Shown: one piece after another, positions 43,949-53,005 of the stretch
Layout of the letters: each line of letters opens with the position of its first letter
Position numbering within the stretch: the first letter of the stretch is position 1
Assembly: GCA_934644965.1 (NCBI GenBank)
Contig: CAKUDG010000006.1
Coordinates: forward strand, 1-64,000
Length of the DNA stretch: 64,000 bases
DNA from: an uncultured Victivallales bacterium
GTDB taxonomy: Bacteria; Verrucomicrobiota; Lentisphaeria; Victivallales; UBA1829
Reading direction: 5' to 3'
The notes under the pieces: model-generated
The model's database searches: none
The model's input: only the letters and a program-made list of their open reading frames with translations
What the model was told of the DNA's origin: nothing
Translations under genes and position numbers: made by a program

Positions 43949-45274
43949 ATGTCAGGGATTTTCAAAGCATACGACATCCGCGGAGTTTATCCGGAACAGC
44001 TGAATGAGGAAATCGCGGAGAAGATCGGCCGTGCATTTGTCGAATTCACCGGAGCGAAAAAAGTCGTCATCGGGCGTGACATGCGGCCGCATTCCGAGCC
44101 GCTCTTCCATGCTCTCGCAAAAGGAATCACCGGGCAGGGCGCCGATGTCATCGACCTCGGACTCTGTTCGACTCCGATGTCCTACCACGCCAACGGAAAG
44201 CTCGGTGCCGACGGGAGCATCATGATCACCGCCTCCCACAACACCGCGGAATGGAACGGGTTCAAACTCTGCCGCGCTCAGGCCGTCCCCATCAGCGGCT
44301 CAACCGGCATCGCCGATATCGAGGCGCTTGTGGAAAACAACACCTGGACGAAGGTGGAACGCAGAGGAAATATTTCCCAATTCAATATTGCCGAGGAATA
44401 TGGTAAATTCCTCCGTTCCCATGCGAAAATGGACCGCAAACTCAAAGTCGTCGTCGACTATGCCAACGCCATGGGCTCCTACGAAATCGCCGGTGTGGAA
44501 GACCTCTTCGACATCATCCCGCTTTACAAGGATCTGGACGGCACTTTCCCGAATCACGAGGCCAATCCCCTTCATACGTCCACTCTCGATGCTCTCCGGG
44601 CCAAGGTCCTCGAAACCGGAGCCGATTTCGGCGCAGGCTTCGACGGCGATGCCGACCGCTGCGGATTCGTTGACGACAAGGGCGAAATCATTCCCATGGA
44701 TCTCTTCACCGCCCTGATTGCGCAGGACATCCTTTCCGAAAAGGCAAGGGGTACCGTGACGATTCTTTATGATCTGCGCAGCAGCTGGGCGGTCCGGGAA
44801 TGCATTCAGGAAAACGGCGGGCGTCCCGTGATGTCCCGCGTCGGTCACGCCTTCATCAAGGCGCAGATGCGGGAGCTCGGGGCGGTTTTTGCCGGAGAGC
44901 TTTCCGGACATTATTATTTCCAGGAAAATTATGTGGCTGAATCCCAGGGCCTGGCTTTCCTCAAACTCGCCAATCTGGTCTGCAAGAGAAAATGCCGCGT
45001 CAGCGAGCTGGTGGCGCCGCTCCGCAAGTATTTCCAGAGCGGGGAAATCAATTCCAAGGTCGCCGACGTGCCGGGCATCCTCAAGAAAATCCGCGAGAAA
45101 TATTCGGACGGGCACATGTTTGAACTGGACGGAATTTCCGTGGAATATTCCAACTGGTGGTTCAATGTCCGCGCATCGAACACGGAGCCGCTTCTGCGCC
45201 TCATTGTCGAAGCCAAGGACCGGGAAACCATGGAGGAAAAGCGGGATTCTCTCCTGGCGCTGATCCGGGGGTGA
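43949..45274 (+). CDS. Phosphomannomutase/phosphoglucomutase
   Basis: A 441-residue alpha-D-phosphohexomutase interconverting hexose 1- and 6-phosphates (mannose and/or glucose) for sugar-nucleotide synthesis and glycolysis. The active-site serine is in TASHNTAEWNGFK, the metal loop is GFDGDADRCGF, the sugar-binding loop AGELSGHYYF and the phosphate-binding C-terminal loop RASNTEPLLRL. Start FKAYDIRGVYP is typical of the PMM/PGM group. AAGGAGG is 8 nt before the ATG. The downstream LacI regulator and MFS transporter are on the same strand, but a gap of about 175 bp separates them, so operon membership is uncertain. Confidence 0.95.
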   Translation: MSGIFKAYDIRGVYPEQLNEEIAEKIGRAFVEFTGAKKVVIGRDMRPHSEPLFHALAKGITGQGADVIDLGLCSTPMSYHANGKLGADGSIMITASHNTAEWNGFKLCRAQAVPISGSTGIADIEALVENNTWTKVERRGNISQFNIAEEYGKFLRSHAKMDRKLKVVVDYANAMGSYEIAGVEDLFDIIPLYKDLDGTFPNHEANPLHTSTLDALRAKVLETGADFGAGFDGDADRCGFVDDKGEIIPMDLFTALIAQDILSEKARGTVTILYDLRSSWAVRECIQENGGRPVMSRVGHAFIKAQMRELGAVFAGELSGHYYFQENYVAESQGLAFLKLANLVCKRKCRVSELVAPLRKYFQSGEINSKVADVPGILKKIREKYSDGHMFELDGISVEYSNWWFNVRASNTEPLLRLIVEAKDRETMEEKRDSLLALIRG

Positions 45275-45450
45275 ATCCCGTCCACAACGTTGTCCCTGCG
45301 CGGAGGGGGAGGGTGGACTCCCCCTCGGATACGGATGAAGGACGGGACTTCGTTCTTCCCACGCTTCCCCTCTTCCGGCCTCTCCGCCGGCGGGGGGATG
45401 CCGCGCAGAGGATCAAAGCCTTTCCGGCAGGATAAAAAAACACCCGGAAC

Positions 45451-46506
45451 ATGATGGAAGAAAATGGGGAACGCATCCAGATGGTGACGGTGAAAGATAT
45501 AGCCCGTGCGGCCGGTGTCAGTCACACTGCCGTGTCCGCCGTTCTCAACGGACGCGAGAAGCAGGCGAGGATCGGGAAGGAAACGGCGGAAAAAATCCGT
45601 ACACTCGCCCGCTCGATGAAATACTCTCCGAATATGACTGCCCGAAGTCTGCGCACCGGGAAATCCAACTTCATCGGAATTCTGATTCCCGCGCCGACCA
45701 ACAACCTTTTTGACACGCTCCTGAACCAGTTCCAGTCTCATTTGTTTGAACATGGCTATTTCGGGATCTATTCCTTCTGGAACAGTTTGGAGGACATTCG
45801 TCTGGCGACACGGGCCGTCCTTCAGCGTCAGGTCGACGGCATCATTACCGTTGCTCCTGAAATTCTCCCTGATTCCTGTCGGATTCCCGTGATCTCCTTT
45901 CTTGCCGAAGACAGGCGTTTCGACTATGTCGGCATCGACCGCGCCGCCACTTTCCGGACCATCATTGATTACCTTTACAGCCGCGGGTACCGTCGGATTG
46001 CGAAACCGGATTCTCCCCTGGAGGAGTCGCCGCTTTTCGGAGAGACGACCCGGATCTTCCGCGAGGAACTTCTCCGCCACGCTCTTTCTCCCGAATGGAT
46101 GTTTGACGGATTCCATGGAAAAGCTCTTTTTTATGATTCCCTTGCCGTATCCTCCCCGAAAATCGCCGACAGACTCTTCTGCGGGAAAAACAGACCCGAT
46201 GCCGTGGTCATGCCGAACGACAACGCCGCCATGGCCCTGATGACCGAAGCCTTCCGCAGGGGAATCCGCATCCCGGAGGATTTCGCCGTGATCGGGTCGG
46301 ACAACATCGCGCTTTGTGACTTCATGTCGCCCCCGCTGACCAGTGTGGCGTTTGACGACGAGGAAAAACCGCTCGCAAGGATTCTGGTCGAATCCATCCT
46401 CGAACGGATTGCCGATCCGGAGGCTCCGCGTCGAGTGAAACTTCTTCCCGGGCGCATCGTCGAGAGATGCTCCGTGGGCTGGAAAACACCCTGCTCCTCG
46501 ACATGA
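45451..46506 (+). CDS. LacI-family transcription regulator
   Basis: A 351-residue regulator with an N-terminal helix-turn-helix (VTVKDIARAAGVSHTAVSAVLNG) and hinge (YSPNMTARSLRTGKSNFIGIL) followed by a periplasmic-binding-protein-like effector domain (VDGIITVAPE, DYVGIDR, PDAVVMPNDNAAMALM, DFAVIGSDNIALCDFMSPPLTSV). Such proteins repress sugar genes until a sugar ligand binds. The ATG at 45451 is used; ATG 45481 directly before VTVKD is also possible. The MFS transporter 208 bp downstream is the likeliest target, with the effector unknown. Confidence 0.9.
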   Translation: MMEENGERIQMVTVKDIARAAGVSHTAVSAVLNGREKQARIGKETAEKIRTLARSMKYSPNMTARSLRTGKSNFIGILIPAPTNNLFDTLLNQFQSHLFEHGYFGIYSFWNSLEDIRLATRAVLQRQVDGIITVAPEILPDSCRIPVISFLAEDRRFDYVGIDRAATFRTIIDYLYSRGYRRIAKPDSPLEESPLFGETTRIFREELLRHALSPEWMFDGFHGKALFYDSLAVSSPKIADRLFCGKNRPDAVVMPNDNAAMALMTEAFRRGIRIPEDFAVIGSDNIALCDFMSPPLTSVAFDDEEKPLARILVESILERIADPEAPRRVKLLPGRIVERCSVGWKTPCSST

Positions 46507-46714
46507 CAGTGTGTCTTCTTGCCTGAATTTTCACGCTTCCTCCTTTTCTTCCGGCACCGCCTGCGGCTGATTTCATCCGCAGACGGGGAAACGAATCCAT
46601 ATCCGGGCGCTTTTCGCGGACTCCGGACGACCTGCCGCGGAATCCGGGAGCGGAAGACTGAGGCCCGTGTAAGCAGAAAAAAATGAAGGAAATGGAACAT
46701 ACGGGGGAGATAAG

Positions 46715-48043
46715 ATGTTTGACAGGAAGACATCCGCTGATTCTTCATTTTCTCTTTTGCCGACACTGGAACAGCGTCTTTTCTGTGAAAGGAACGCCAC
46801 GCTTTCCACCTGCTTCGGCGCCATGGGTGATGTGACGCTTTCCGACAGCGCCATCATCATTCTCTTTGCCCAAATGCTCGGCGCCGGCGACATGTATTCC
46901 ATGCTGACCACCTCCCTTCTCCCCCTTTTCAACGGCCTCTGCATCATTCCGATGGCCTTTGTAGCGGAGAAAACCGGCTATCAGAAACTGATTCTCCGGA
47001 TCACGATGCTGGCGGCCTTTGCCTATTACATGGTGGTGGCATCGCCCTTTTTCGGGGGAGGGAAATTTTCCGTGAGCGTCATGATTCTGATGCTTGTGCT
47101 TTTTGCCTTCTGCAATACGGGCTATCTGGCGGGGTGGTATCCGATGCTGGACACCTTTCTGCTTCCGGAAAGACGGAGTTTCTATTTAAGTTCCATGCGT
47201 TTTTCCTGGCAGCTGTCGTCGGCCGTTTTCCTCTGTGCGGCAGGGATTTTTGTTGGAGAGAACCCTTCTCTCCAGCGCCTTCAGCTGGTGCTTCTGATTG
47301 CGGCGACGCTCTTCCTGGGAAGAATCTTCTTCATCGCCCGGATTCCACGGATCAAAGCGGAAAAAACGGGCCTTTACGGATTCCACGACGGTCTGTGCAT
47401 CGCTCTGGCAAACAAACCTCTTGCGGGGTATTCGGTCTACCTTTTCATTCTGAACCTCGCCGCATACGGAACGCTTCCCCTGGCGACGATTTATCTGAAA
47501 AAACATCTTCATGCTCCGGATAATCTCATCGTTCTGATTTCAGGTCTGAGCATGATCGGGATGCTTCTCGGCTCCATCGGGAGCGGCAGAATCATCACCC
47601 GCTGGGGAATCAAAAACACTCTGCTGGGAATTCACATCACATTTGCTCTGGTGAATTCCGCTTTGTTTTTCATCGGAGAATGGAACTGCCTCACCGGAAT
47701 TCTGACTGCTCTCCTGATGATGGCGTACAGTTTCACTTTTGCCGCCGCTTCAATTGCATCAACTTCCGAAATGATGGCGCTCGCCACCCCCGGAAACAAG
47801 GCGATGGCCATGGCGTTCTGCGGAACGTTTTATTATACCGGTTCGGGATTGTCCCGCCTGATTTCCTCTCTCGTGCTCGGATCCGGCATGCTGGCTCCGC
47901 AGTGGAGGATCGGATCCATGAGTATCTGTCATTATCAGACGCTTTTCCTGGTGTATTCGGTCCTGATTGTATTCGCCGCAATTTTCCTTGTCGTTGTCCC
48001 TGCGGTCTTCCCGAAGGGCGAATATGTGTATGATGTCCATTGA
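46715..48043 (+). CDS. MFS transporter
   Basis: A 442-residue membrane protein with about twelve hydrophobic helices in the major-facilitator arrangement. The inter-helix loop VAEKTGYQKLIL stands where the family A-motif (G-x-x-x-D-R-x-G-R-R) lies but is degenerate; a second-half equivalent is GRIITRWGIKN. The long central loop and overall layout resemble the MFS group found next to LacI regulators in Lentisphaerae and Bacteroidetes, presumed sugar importers. Substrate unknown. GGGGGAG lies 6 nt before the ATG, and a strong terminator follows about 90 bp after the stop. Confidence 0.85.
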   Translation: MFDRKTSADSSFSLLPTLEQRLFCERNATLSTCFGAMGDVTLSDSAIIILFAQMLGAGDMYSMLTTSLLPLFNGLCIIPMAFVAEKTGYQKLILRITMLAAFAYYMVVASPFFGGGKFSVSVMILMLVLFAFCNTGYLAGWYPMLDTFLLPERRSFYLSSMRFSWQLSSAVFLCAAGIFVGENPSLQRLQLVLLIAATLFLGRIFFIARIPRIKAEKTGLYGFHDGLCIALANKPLAGYSVYLFILNLAAYGTLPLATIYLKKHLHAPDNLIVLISGLSMIGMLLGSIGSGRIITRWGIKNTLLGIHITFALVNSALFFIGEWNCLTGILTALLMMAYSFTFAAASIASTSEMMALATPGNKAMAMAFCGTFYYTGSGLSRLISSLVLGSGMLAPQWRIGSMSICHYQTLFLVYSVLIVFAAIFLVVVPAVFPKGEYVYDVH

Positions 48044-48134
48044 CGCCTTTCCCGGCATCATCTTGCCTTTGCCGGAATCTATCCGGAACCTATCCCGGAA
48101 CCGCGGAGGAGAGGACGGGAGAAAGCTAAAAAAA

Positions 48135-48164
48135 CTGTGCGGCGGAATCTTTTCCGCCGCACAG
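48135..48164. terminator. Bidirectional intrinsic terminator
   Basis: A perfect 13-bp stem CTGTGCGGCGGAA/TTCCGCCGCACAG with a 4-nt loop between convergent MFS and rubrerythrin genes. The minus-strand tail is TTTTTTTAGC; the plus-strand tail (CGGGAGTTTT) is weaker. Confidence 0.9.
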
Positions 48165-48258
48165 CGGGAGTTTTGATCCCGGACCCCCCCCCCACACAGG
48201 GAGGAGATGACCTTTCCTTCCGTGGAGAGCCGCGGGATCGACTGGAATGGGAAAACTC

Positions 48259-48795
48259 TCAGTAATTCTGCGCTTCGATTTCAAAGAAGGCCTTCGGATG
48301 TTTGCAGACGGGGCAGACTTCCGGAGCCTTTTCTCCGATATAGACATGTCCGCAGTTGCGGCATTCCCAGCGGTTCGGACCGGTCTTGACCCAGACTTCG
48401 CCTTTTTCCACGTTGCTCAGAAGCTTCTGATAGCGCTCCTCATGACGTTTTTCGATTGCGGCGACGCGTTCAAAGAGACGTGCGATCTCATCATATCCCT
48501 CCGCCTTGGCTTCTTCGGCGAAGTTTTTATACATTTCGGTCCATTCCTCATGTTCACCGGCCGCGGCGGCCTTCAGATTGGCTGCGGTGTCCCCGATGCC
48601 GTTCAGAGCCTTGAACCAGAGTTTCGCATGTTCCTTTTCATTGTTGGCGGTCATTTCAAAGATTGCGGCAATCTGTTCAAATCCTTCCTTCCGCGCAACG
48701 CTGGCAAAATAGGTGTATTTGTTTCTTGCCTGGGATTCCCCGGCGAAGGCGTAGGCGAGATTTTTTGCGGTTTTCGAGTCGGGTGCGAGAGTCAT
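48259..48795 (-). CDS. rbr: Rubrerythrin
   Basis: A 178-residue peroxide-reducing protein of anaerobes. The N-terminal four-helix diiron domain has FAGESQARNKYTYFA, NEKEHAKLWF and EKRHEERYQKLL, the usual Glu/His ligand set; the C-terminal rubredoxin domain has CRNCGHVYIGEKAPEVCPVC. It reduces H2O2 with electrons from NADH via a rubredoxin or reductase. GGAGG precedes the ATG. It is 75 bp downstream of the Fur/PerR-type regulator on the same strand, the classic peroxide-response pairing. Confidence 0.96.
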   Translation of the reverse strand: MTLAPDSKTAKNLAYAFAGESQARNKYTYFASVARKEGFEQIAAIFEMTANNEKEHAKLWFKALNGIGDTAANLKAAAAGEHEEWTEMYKNFAEEAKAEGYDEIARLFERVAAIEKRHEERYQKLLSNVEKGEVWVKTGPNRWECRNCGHVYIGEKAPEVCPVCKHPKAFFEIEAQNY

Positions 48796-48870
48796 GGTTT
48801 CATCCTCCAGTTTTTTTGATTTTGTCCGTATTCCTCCAACATGCCTTCTCCAGGCATGGAATCGGTGTTT

Positions 48871-49347
48871 TCATGGACGGCTTCTTTCACGGACGGCTTT
48901 CGCTTCTTTCCGTTTTTTCCCCGCGGAGGCAGTCTTCTCCCCGCCGCGGAGGCAGTCCCGGCAGGTCCCGCTCAGACGGATTTCCATATCCTCCACAGTC
49001 CCGTATTCCTCCGCAAGCTCGGGGAAGACATGTTCCTGAGTCATGGGCAGATCCAGGATCCTTCCGCAGCTCCGGCAGTAAAAATGATCGTGCCGCCGGA
49101 CGTCCGGATCAAAATGCACCGCGTCATAGCTTTCCAGACGCTTCACTACCCCGGCCGCGGCAAAATCGTTTAGAATCCGGTATACGCTTTCCAGCGACAA
49201 TGCCGGCAGTTTCCTCCGCACTGCATTCCAGACCTCTTCCGCTGCCGGATGACTGCTGTTCCCCGCCAGATATTCATAAATACTGGCGCGTTGAACCGTC
49301 CGTTTCCAGCCGCATCTCATGCAAAGACTTTCAAAAGTTTCGCTCAT
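48871..49347 (-). CDS. Fur-family regulator, PerR-like
   Basis: A 158-residue ferric-uptake-type regulator. The winged helix is at about 10-80 (RTVQRASIYEYLAG, LSLESVYRILNDF), the metal-sensing His/Asp cluster is FDPDVRRHDHFYC, and two structural zinc pairs are CRSC and CRDC. The PerR reading comes from the downstream rubrerythrin, not from diagnostic residues; the adjacent iron-type ABC transporter keeps Fur possible. Start 49347 follows GACAGG and matches family N-termini; the frame extends to 49497 without support. The C-terminal tail is short and very basic (GKKRKEAKAVRERSRP). Confidence 0.87.
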   Translation of the reverse strand: MSETFESLCMRCGWKRTVQRASIYEYLAGNSSHPAAEEVWNAVRRKLPALSLESVYRILNDFAAAGVVKRLESYDAVHFDPDVRRHDHFYCRSCGRILDLPMTQEHVFPELAEEYGTVEDMEIRLSGTCRDCLRGGEKTASAGKKRKEAKAVRERSRP

Positions 49348-49490
49348 GTCCGTACCTGTCAAGCTCTGTCCGGGAAGAGTTATTGCCATCCATTGATAAA
49401 TACAAATAATTCCTATTTTAAAAAAAGCAAGTCGTTTTTGACAAAAAAAAACAGGTTTTTGCCATCCGGACTCCGGGAACGGGCGGGAAC

Positions 49491-49519
49491 TGGACATCTT
49501 CCTTCTTTCGCTGTATAGT
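49491..49519 (+). promoter_or_regulatory. Predicted promoter for iron ABC genes
   Basis: TGGACA (49491-49496), 17-bp spacer, TATAGT (49514-49519), about 70 nt upstream of the permease start. Confidence 0.5.
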
Positions 49520-49590
49520 ATCGGCAGAGAGAAATCTCTTGTGAATCTGCTGAGCAGTGAATTTGCCGAAAAACGGAGGAGAAAAGGCGC

Positions 49591-50610
49591 GTGACGAAGA
49601 TTTCAGGGAATTTCCTGCGATCCGTGCAGGGACGATGGGCCTTCTGCCTTTTCCTCCTTCTGCTTCTTCTGGCGGCGATGTTGGGAAGCCTCTGCTGCGG
49701 AGTGCTGAACCTTCCGGCAGGAGAGGTCCTGAGCACGCTCTGGAACGGGAATCCCGAAATGGAATACCGCATTCTTTTCCAGATTCGTCTTCCCCGGATT
49801 CTGCTGGCTGCGCTTTCGGGAGCGAGTCTGGCGGTTTCCGGGACGATTCTGCAGGGAGTCATGCGCAATCCACTGGCGTCTCCTGACATCATCGGCATTT
49901 CTTCTGGCGGCGGATTTGCCGGGATTCTGGTGATGCTGATGTTCCCCGCATATACGCATCTGCTTCTTCCGGCGGCGTTTTCCGGAGCGCTTGCAACGGC
50001 GTTTCTGGTATATCTTCTGGCCTGGAAGCGCGGAGCCAGTCCGATGCGCCTGATTCTTGCCGGGGTGGCGGTTTCCTCCATGCTCGGGGCACTTTCTTCG
50101 GCGCTCCTGCTCTTCCATGCGGACAAGGCGGGGAACATACTTGATTTTACGCTCGGGTCCTTTTCCGCGCGCAGCTGGGAGCATCTGAAGACATGCTGGA
50201 TTTATATGGGAACGGGCTTTGCAGGGGCGGTACTGCTGGGGCCGGCGCTCAACATCCTGGCGCTCGGGGATGAAAGTGCAGCGGCTCTGGGGCTGAAGGT
50301 GGAACGGACCCGCTTCTTTCTGCTTGCGATTGCCGCTCTGCTGGCGGCATCCGCGGTGAGTGTGGGGGGGCTTCTCGGATTTGTCGGACTGGTTGCGCCG
50401 CATGTGGTCCGTCTGATCATCGGCTCGGACAACCGTTTCCTCCTGCCCGGCTCCGCGCTTTTCGGCGCTTTGCTGCTGACCGCTTGCGACACCGCGGGAA
50501 GGCTTTTTTCCCCCGGCGGCGCATCCGAACTTCCGGCGGGGATGATGATGGCTCTGCTGGGGCCCCCCTTTTTCCTCTGGCTGCTCAGGAGAAATTTCCA
50601 TGAAACTTGA
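49591..50610 (+). CDS. FecCD-type ABC transporter permease
   Basis: A 339-residue, roughly ten-helix permease of the FecCD/BtuC family that imports iron-siderophore, heme or cobalamin complexes. RLPRILLAALSGASLAVSGTILQGVMRNPLASPDIIGISSGGG is diagnostic (given here in shortened form: RLPRILLA...LQGVMRNPLASPDIIG), as is GFVGLVAPHVVRLIIGSDNR near the C-terminus. The GTG start at 49591 follows GGAGGAGAAAAGG. It overlaps the ATPase gene by 11 bp. No substrate-binding protein is adjacent, so the transporter must use one encoded elsewhere. Confidence 0.93.
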   Translation: MTKISGNFLRSVQGRWAFCLFLLLLLLAAMLGSLCCGVLNLPAGEVLSTLWNGNPEMEYRILFQIRLPRILLAALSGASLAVSGTILQGVMRNPLASPDIIGISSGGGFAGILVMLMFPAYTHLLLPAAFSGALATAFLVYLLAWKRGASPMRLILAGVAVSSMLGALSSALLLFHADKAGNILDFTLGSFSARSWEHLKTCWIYMGTGFAGAVLLGPALNILALGDESAAALGLKVERTRFFLLAIAALLAASAVSVGGLLGFVGLVAPHVVRLIIGSDNRFLLPGSALFGALLLTACDTAGRLFSPGGASELPAGMMMALLGPPFFLWLLRRNFHET

Positions 50611-51478
50611 ACTCAGGGACATTCGCGGGGGGTACGGGAAAAAAATCGTGCTGGACGGAGTGGAGTTTTCCGTACGGGAAGGTTCCGTGGTCAGTCTCCT
50701 CGGCCCGAACGGATGCGGGAAGTCGACTCTTCTCAAAATCATCGGGCGGATTCTCCGTCCGGAATCGGGCAGTGTGCTTCTGGACGGGAGGGAGATTCAT
50801 GAGTTCAACACCCGCATTCTGGCTCGGAAACTTGCGCTCCTGCCGCAACTGAGGCAGAGCCCCTCTGAAATGACGGTCGAGGAACTGGTCGCCTGCGGTC
50901 GTTTCCCGCATGGAAGAACCCGGTACGCTTCCCTCGGACGGGACAGGGACATGGTCGAGGAATCCATCCGGATGACCCGCCTGGAAGACCTGAGAAAACG
51001 GAGACTCGAAACTCTTTCCGGCGGGGAATGTCAGCGCGCCTGGATCGCTATGGCTCTCGCACAGGAACCCGAACTCCTCCTCCTTGATGAACCCACTGCG
51101 TTCCTGGATATCGGACGGCAGTTTGAACTCCTGGAACTGATCCGGACCCTGAACAGGAAAAAGAATCTGACCGTCGTCATGGTCCTTCACAACCTGAATC
51201 TCGCAGCTCTCTGTTCGGACGAACTCATCCTGATGAAGCAGCACCGCATTCATTGTGCCGGCTCCCCGAAGGAGGTGATGACTCCCGGAAATCTGAAGGA
51301 AATTTTCGATATTGAATGCTCTGTCGTCCCTGGTCCCGGAGGAGTCCCGCACTGCATTGCCTCCGGATCCACCTCTTCCTCGTTCACATCTTCCGGATTC
51401 ACCTCTTCCGTCTCTTCCGTCTCCTCCGAGCAGGAAAACGCTGAGAAAAAAGAGGGCGTTTCTCCTTCCTCCCGCTGA
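50600..51478 (+). CDS. FecE/FhuC-type ABC transporter ATPase
   Basis: A 292-residue ATP-binding subunit partnering the upstream permease. Walker A is GPNGCGKST, the Q-loop PQLRQSPSEMTVEEL, signature LSGGECQRAW, Walker B LLLLDEPTAFLD and the switch His in VLHNLN. The ATG lies within the permease's last codons (11-bp overlap). After about residue 255 there is a tail not shared by ordinary FhuC proteins, rich in Ser/Thr/Phe with near-repeats (STSSSFTSSGFTSSVSSVSS), which may be a disordered extension. Import of iron chelates is likely by family and by the neighbouring Fur-type regulator. Confidence 0.92.
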   Translation: MKLELRDIRGGYGKKIVLDGVEFSVREGSVVSLLGPNGCGKSTLLKIIGRILRPESGSVLLDGREIHEFNTRILARKLALLPQLRQSPSEMTVEELVACGRFPHGRTRYASLGRDRDMVEESIRMTRLEDLRKRRLETLSGGECQRAWIAMALAQEPELLLLDEPTAFLDIGRQFELLELIRTLNRKKNLTVVMVLHNLNLAALCSDELILMKQHRIHCAGSPKEVMTPGNLKEIFDIECSVVPGPGGVPHCIASGSTSSSFTSSGFTSSVSSVSSEQENAEKKEGVSPSSR

Positions 51479-51685
51479 AGAAGAAGGCCTGAAAGCCGTC
51501 GTTCTGTCCTTCTTTTCTTTTTCCTCAACCGGAACTTCCTGAGATTTTTCGACGCTTTCCCGCTGTCTCCTCCTCTGCGGACTGAAAGAATTCTCTTCTG
51601 GATTCGGCGGAGGAGTGAAACGGGGCGGATACGCTCATCCACTCTGGAGACGTTTTTCCCGGAGGGAATTCATTTCTGCCATCAG

Positions 51686-52732
51686 TCATGCCTGATGCGG
51701 AGACTCAAGCACCTTCCCCGCGAGACAGGGCGCAATAAGGAACGTTTCCTTCCTTTCAATGAAGGAATAAGGATATTTGTACAGGACTTCGAGAGCGGAA
51801 TCCAGAATGGTGTCCGGAAAATAGACGACTCCGATTTTATCGAGCTGATTCACTTCATCCCGGAGTTCCCGGACCGTCTGAAGCACCACGAGATTCTGCT
51901 CCATGGGGAAACCGTACTGAATCCGGGAGAAGGTCAGCAGATTGAAAACATGGTAATCCACAAGTATAGTGTCCAGAGCCGGCCCCTGTGAACACATGTA
52001 GTCCCGCAGATGCGCCAGAGCCCGCTCCGGAACAACGAAACAGACACGGCTGTCGTAAAACGGGAGTCCATTTTCCCGGAGGACTTTCTCAAAGATTCTG
52101 GCCCGCTCATAGGAACAGCTCGCAGAATTCGGGTTGATGAGGAGAAGTCCGATTTCAGCCGCACCCCGGGATTTGAGCCGTGCGATGGTTTCCCGGATGG
52201 CCGTCTCCCAGTCGAACTTAACCTGGCAGACCTCCCGTCCGTGTTCGGACACCCCGATCTGCACAAGCGGCTTCCCCTGACTGAAAAGATAGTCGAGCCA
52301 GGGCTTGTTGACGAATCCGGAAACGATGAAGCGGTCGCATTCGGCGATTCCCTGCGCAATGCTCATGTCCACATCTTCATTGACATTGAACAGACGATAG
52401 TCCGCATGGTGACGCTGAAGTCCCCTCCTGAGCGCATACATATCCTCTCCGCTCGGGAATCGCGGGTCGCTGATGCTGACCACTCCGAGGATGGAGCGGT
52501 ATTCGTTCCTCACCACATTTCCGGTGAAGAAGGAGCCGACACCCTGTTTTCTCTGGATGATTCCCGCATCCTGAAGTTCCTGAACCGCCCGCCGGATGGA
52601 AATGATGCTTACTCCGAGAAGCGCGGCGAGTTCCCGTTCCGAGGGGATGCGGTCTCCTGGTTTCAGATTCCGTTCCCCGATCAGACGGACGATTTTGAGT
52701 TTTGCCTCGTTGTATTTCAGGATTCTGCTCAT
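51686..52732 (-). CDS. GntR-type regulator with LacI-like sensor
   Basis: A 348-residue hybrid regulator. The N-terminal winged helix is GntR-like (LKPGDRIPSERELAALLGVS, IRRAVQELQDAGIIQRKQGVGSFF) and the rest is a periplasmic-binding/LacI-type sugar sensor (about 80-345; RFIVSGFVNKPWLDYLFSQGKPLVQIGVS, TILVDYHVFNLLTF). This AraR-like architecture is common in PVC and Bacteroidetes genomes for sugar control. Its own promoter region carries a perfect 18-bp palindrome at 52892-52909, suggesting autoregulation. No obvious target operon lies beside it; the nitroreductase upstream reads the same way but ends in a terminator. Confidence 0.88.
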   Translation of the reverse strand: MSRILKYNEAKLKIVRLIGERNLKPGDRIPSERELAALLGVSIISIRRAVQELQDAGIIQRKQGVGSFFTGNVVRNEYRSILGVVSISDPRFPSGEDMYALRRGLQRHHADYRLFNVNEDVDMSIAQGIAECDRFIVSGFVNKPWLDYLFSQGKPLVQIGVSEHGREVCQVKFDWETAIRETIARLKSRGAAEIGLLLINPNSASCSYERARIFEKVLRENGLPFYDSRVCFVVPERALAHLRDYMCSQGPALDTILVDYHVFNLLTFSRIQYGFPMEQNLVVLQTVRELRDEVNQLDKIGVVYFPDTILDSALEVLYKYPYSFIERKETFLIAPCLAGKVLESPHQA

Positions 52733-52863
52733 GTTTTTCCGGTTTTCCCTTTTTTCCCGCGGAAAGTGCAGAAATCAGGAATCAGGTGCGGAAAAACAGT
52801 CTTTTCCCTTGGGGGGGTAAAAAAGTGTTTGTTTTCACCTGCCCGATTTCACGTCCAGTGTAA

Positions 52864-52892
52864 AATATATCACACCCGATTCCTTTTTGCAA
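52864..52892 (-). promoter_or_regulatory. Predicted promoter of GntR gene
   Basis: On the minus strand TTGCAA (52892-52887), 17-bp spacer, TATATT (52869-52864), with an adjoining operator palindrome at its -35 edge. Confidence 0.6.
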
Positions 52893-52909
52893 TGTCATTA
52901 TAATGACAT
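52892..52909. promoter_or_regulatory. Perfect 18-bp operator palindrome
   Basis: ATGTCATTATAATGACAT equals its own reverse complement and touches the -35 box of the GntR gene. Its size and dyad form fit GntR-family operators, and it lies upstream of the only GntR gene here. Confidence 0.65.
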
Positions 52910-52919
52910 GTCCGGATAA

Positions 52920-52977
52920 AAAAAGGGAAGGCTCGTCTCCGTCTTTCGATGGGAGTTCCGAGCCTTCGCGTTTTTTT
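52920..52977. terminator. Terminator after nitroreductase
   Basis: GAAGGCTCG (52927-52935) pairs with CGAGCCTTC (52959-52967). On the minus strand, the nitroreductase side, seven T follow; on the plus strand GCGTTTTTTT follows. It insulates the nitroreductase from the GntR promoter. Confidence 0.75.
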
Positions 52978-53005
52978 CAGTCCGCTTTTCCAGATGGGGG
53001 AAGTT

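Noticed and set aside
45303..45326. GAGGGGGAG/CTCCCCCTC stem as terminator of the phosphohexomutase gene
   Set aside because: The stem is good, but no T-run follows on either strand, so termination is not supported.
49380..49450. PerR or Fur box near the Fur-type regulator
   Set aside because: A/T-rich with partial dyads, but no match to the 7-1-7 inverted repeat good enough to call.
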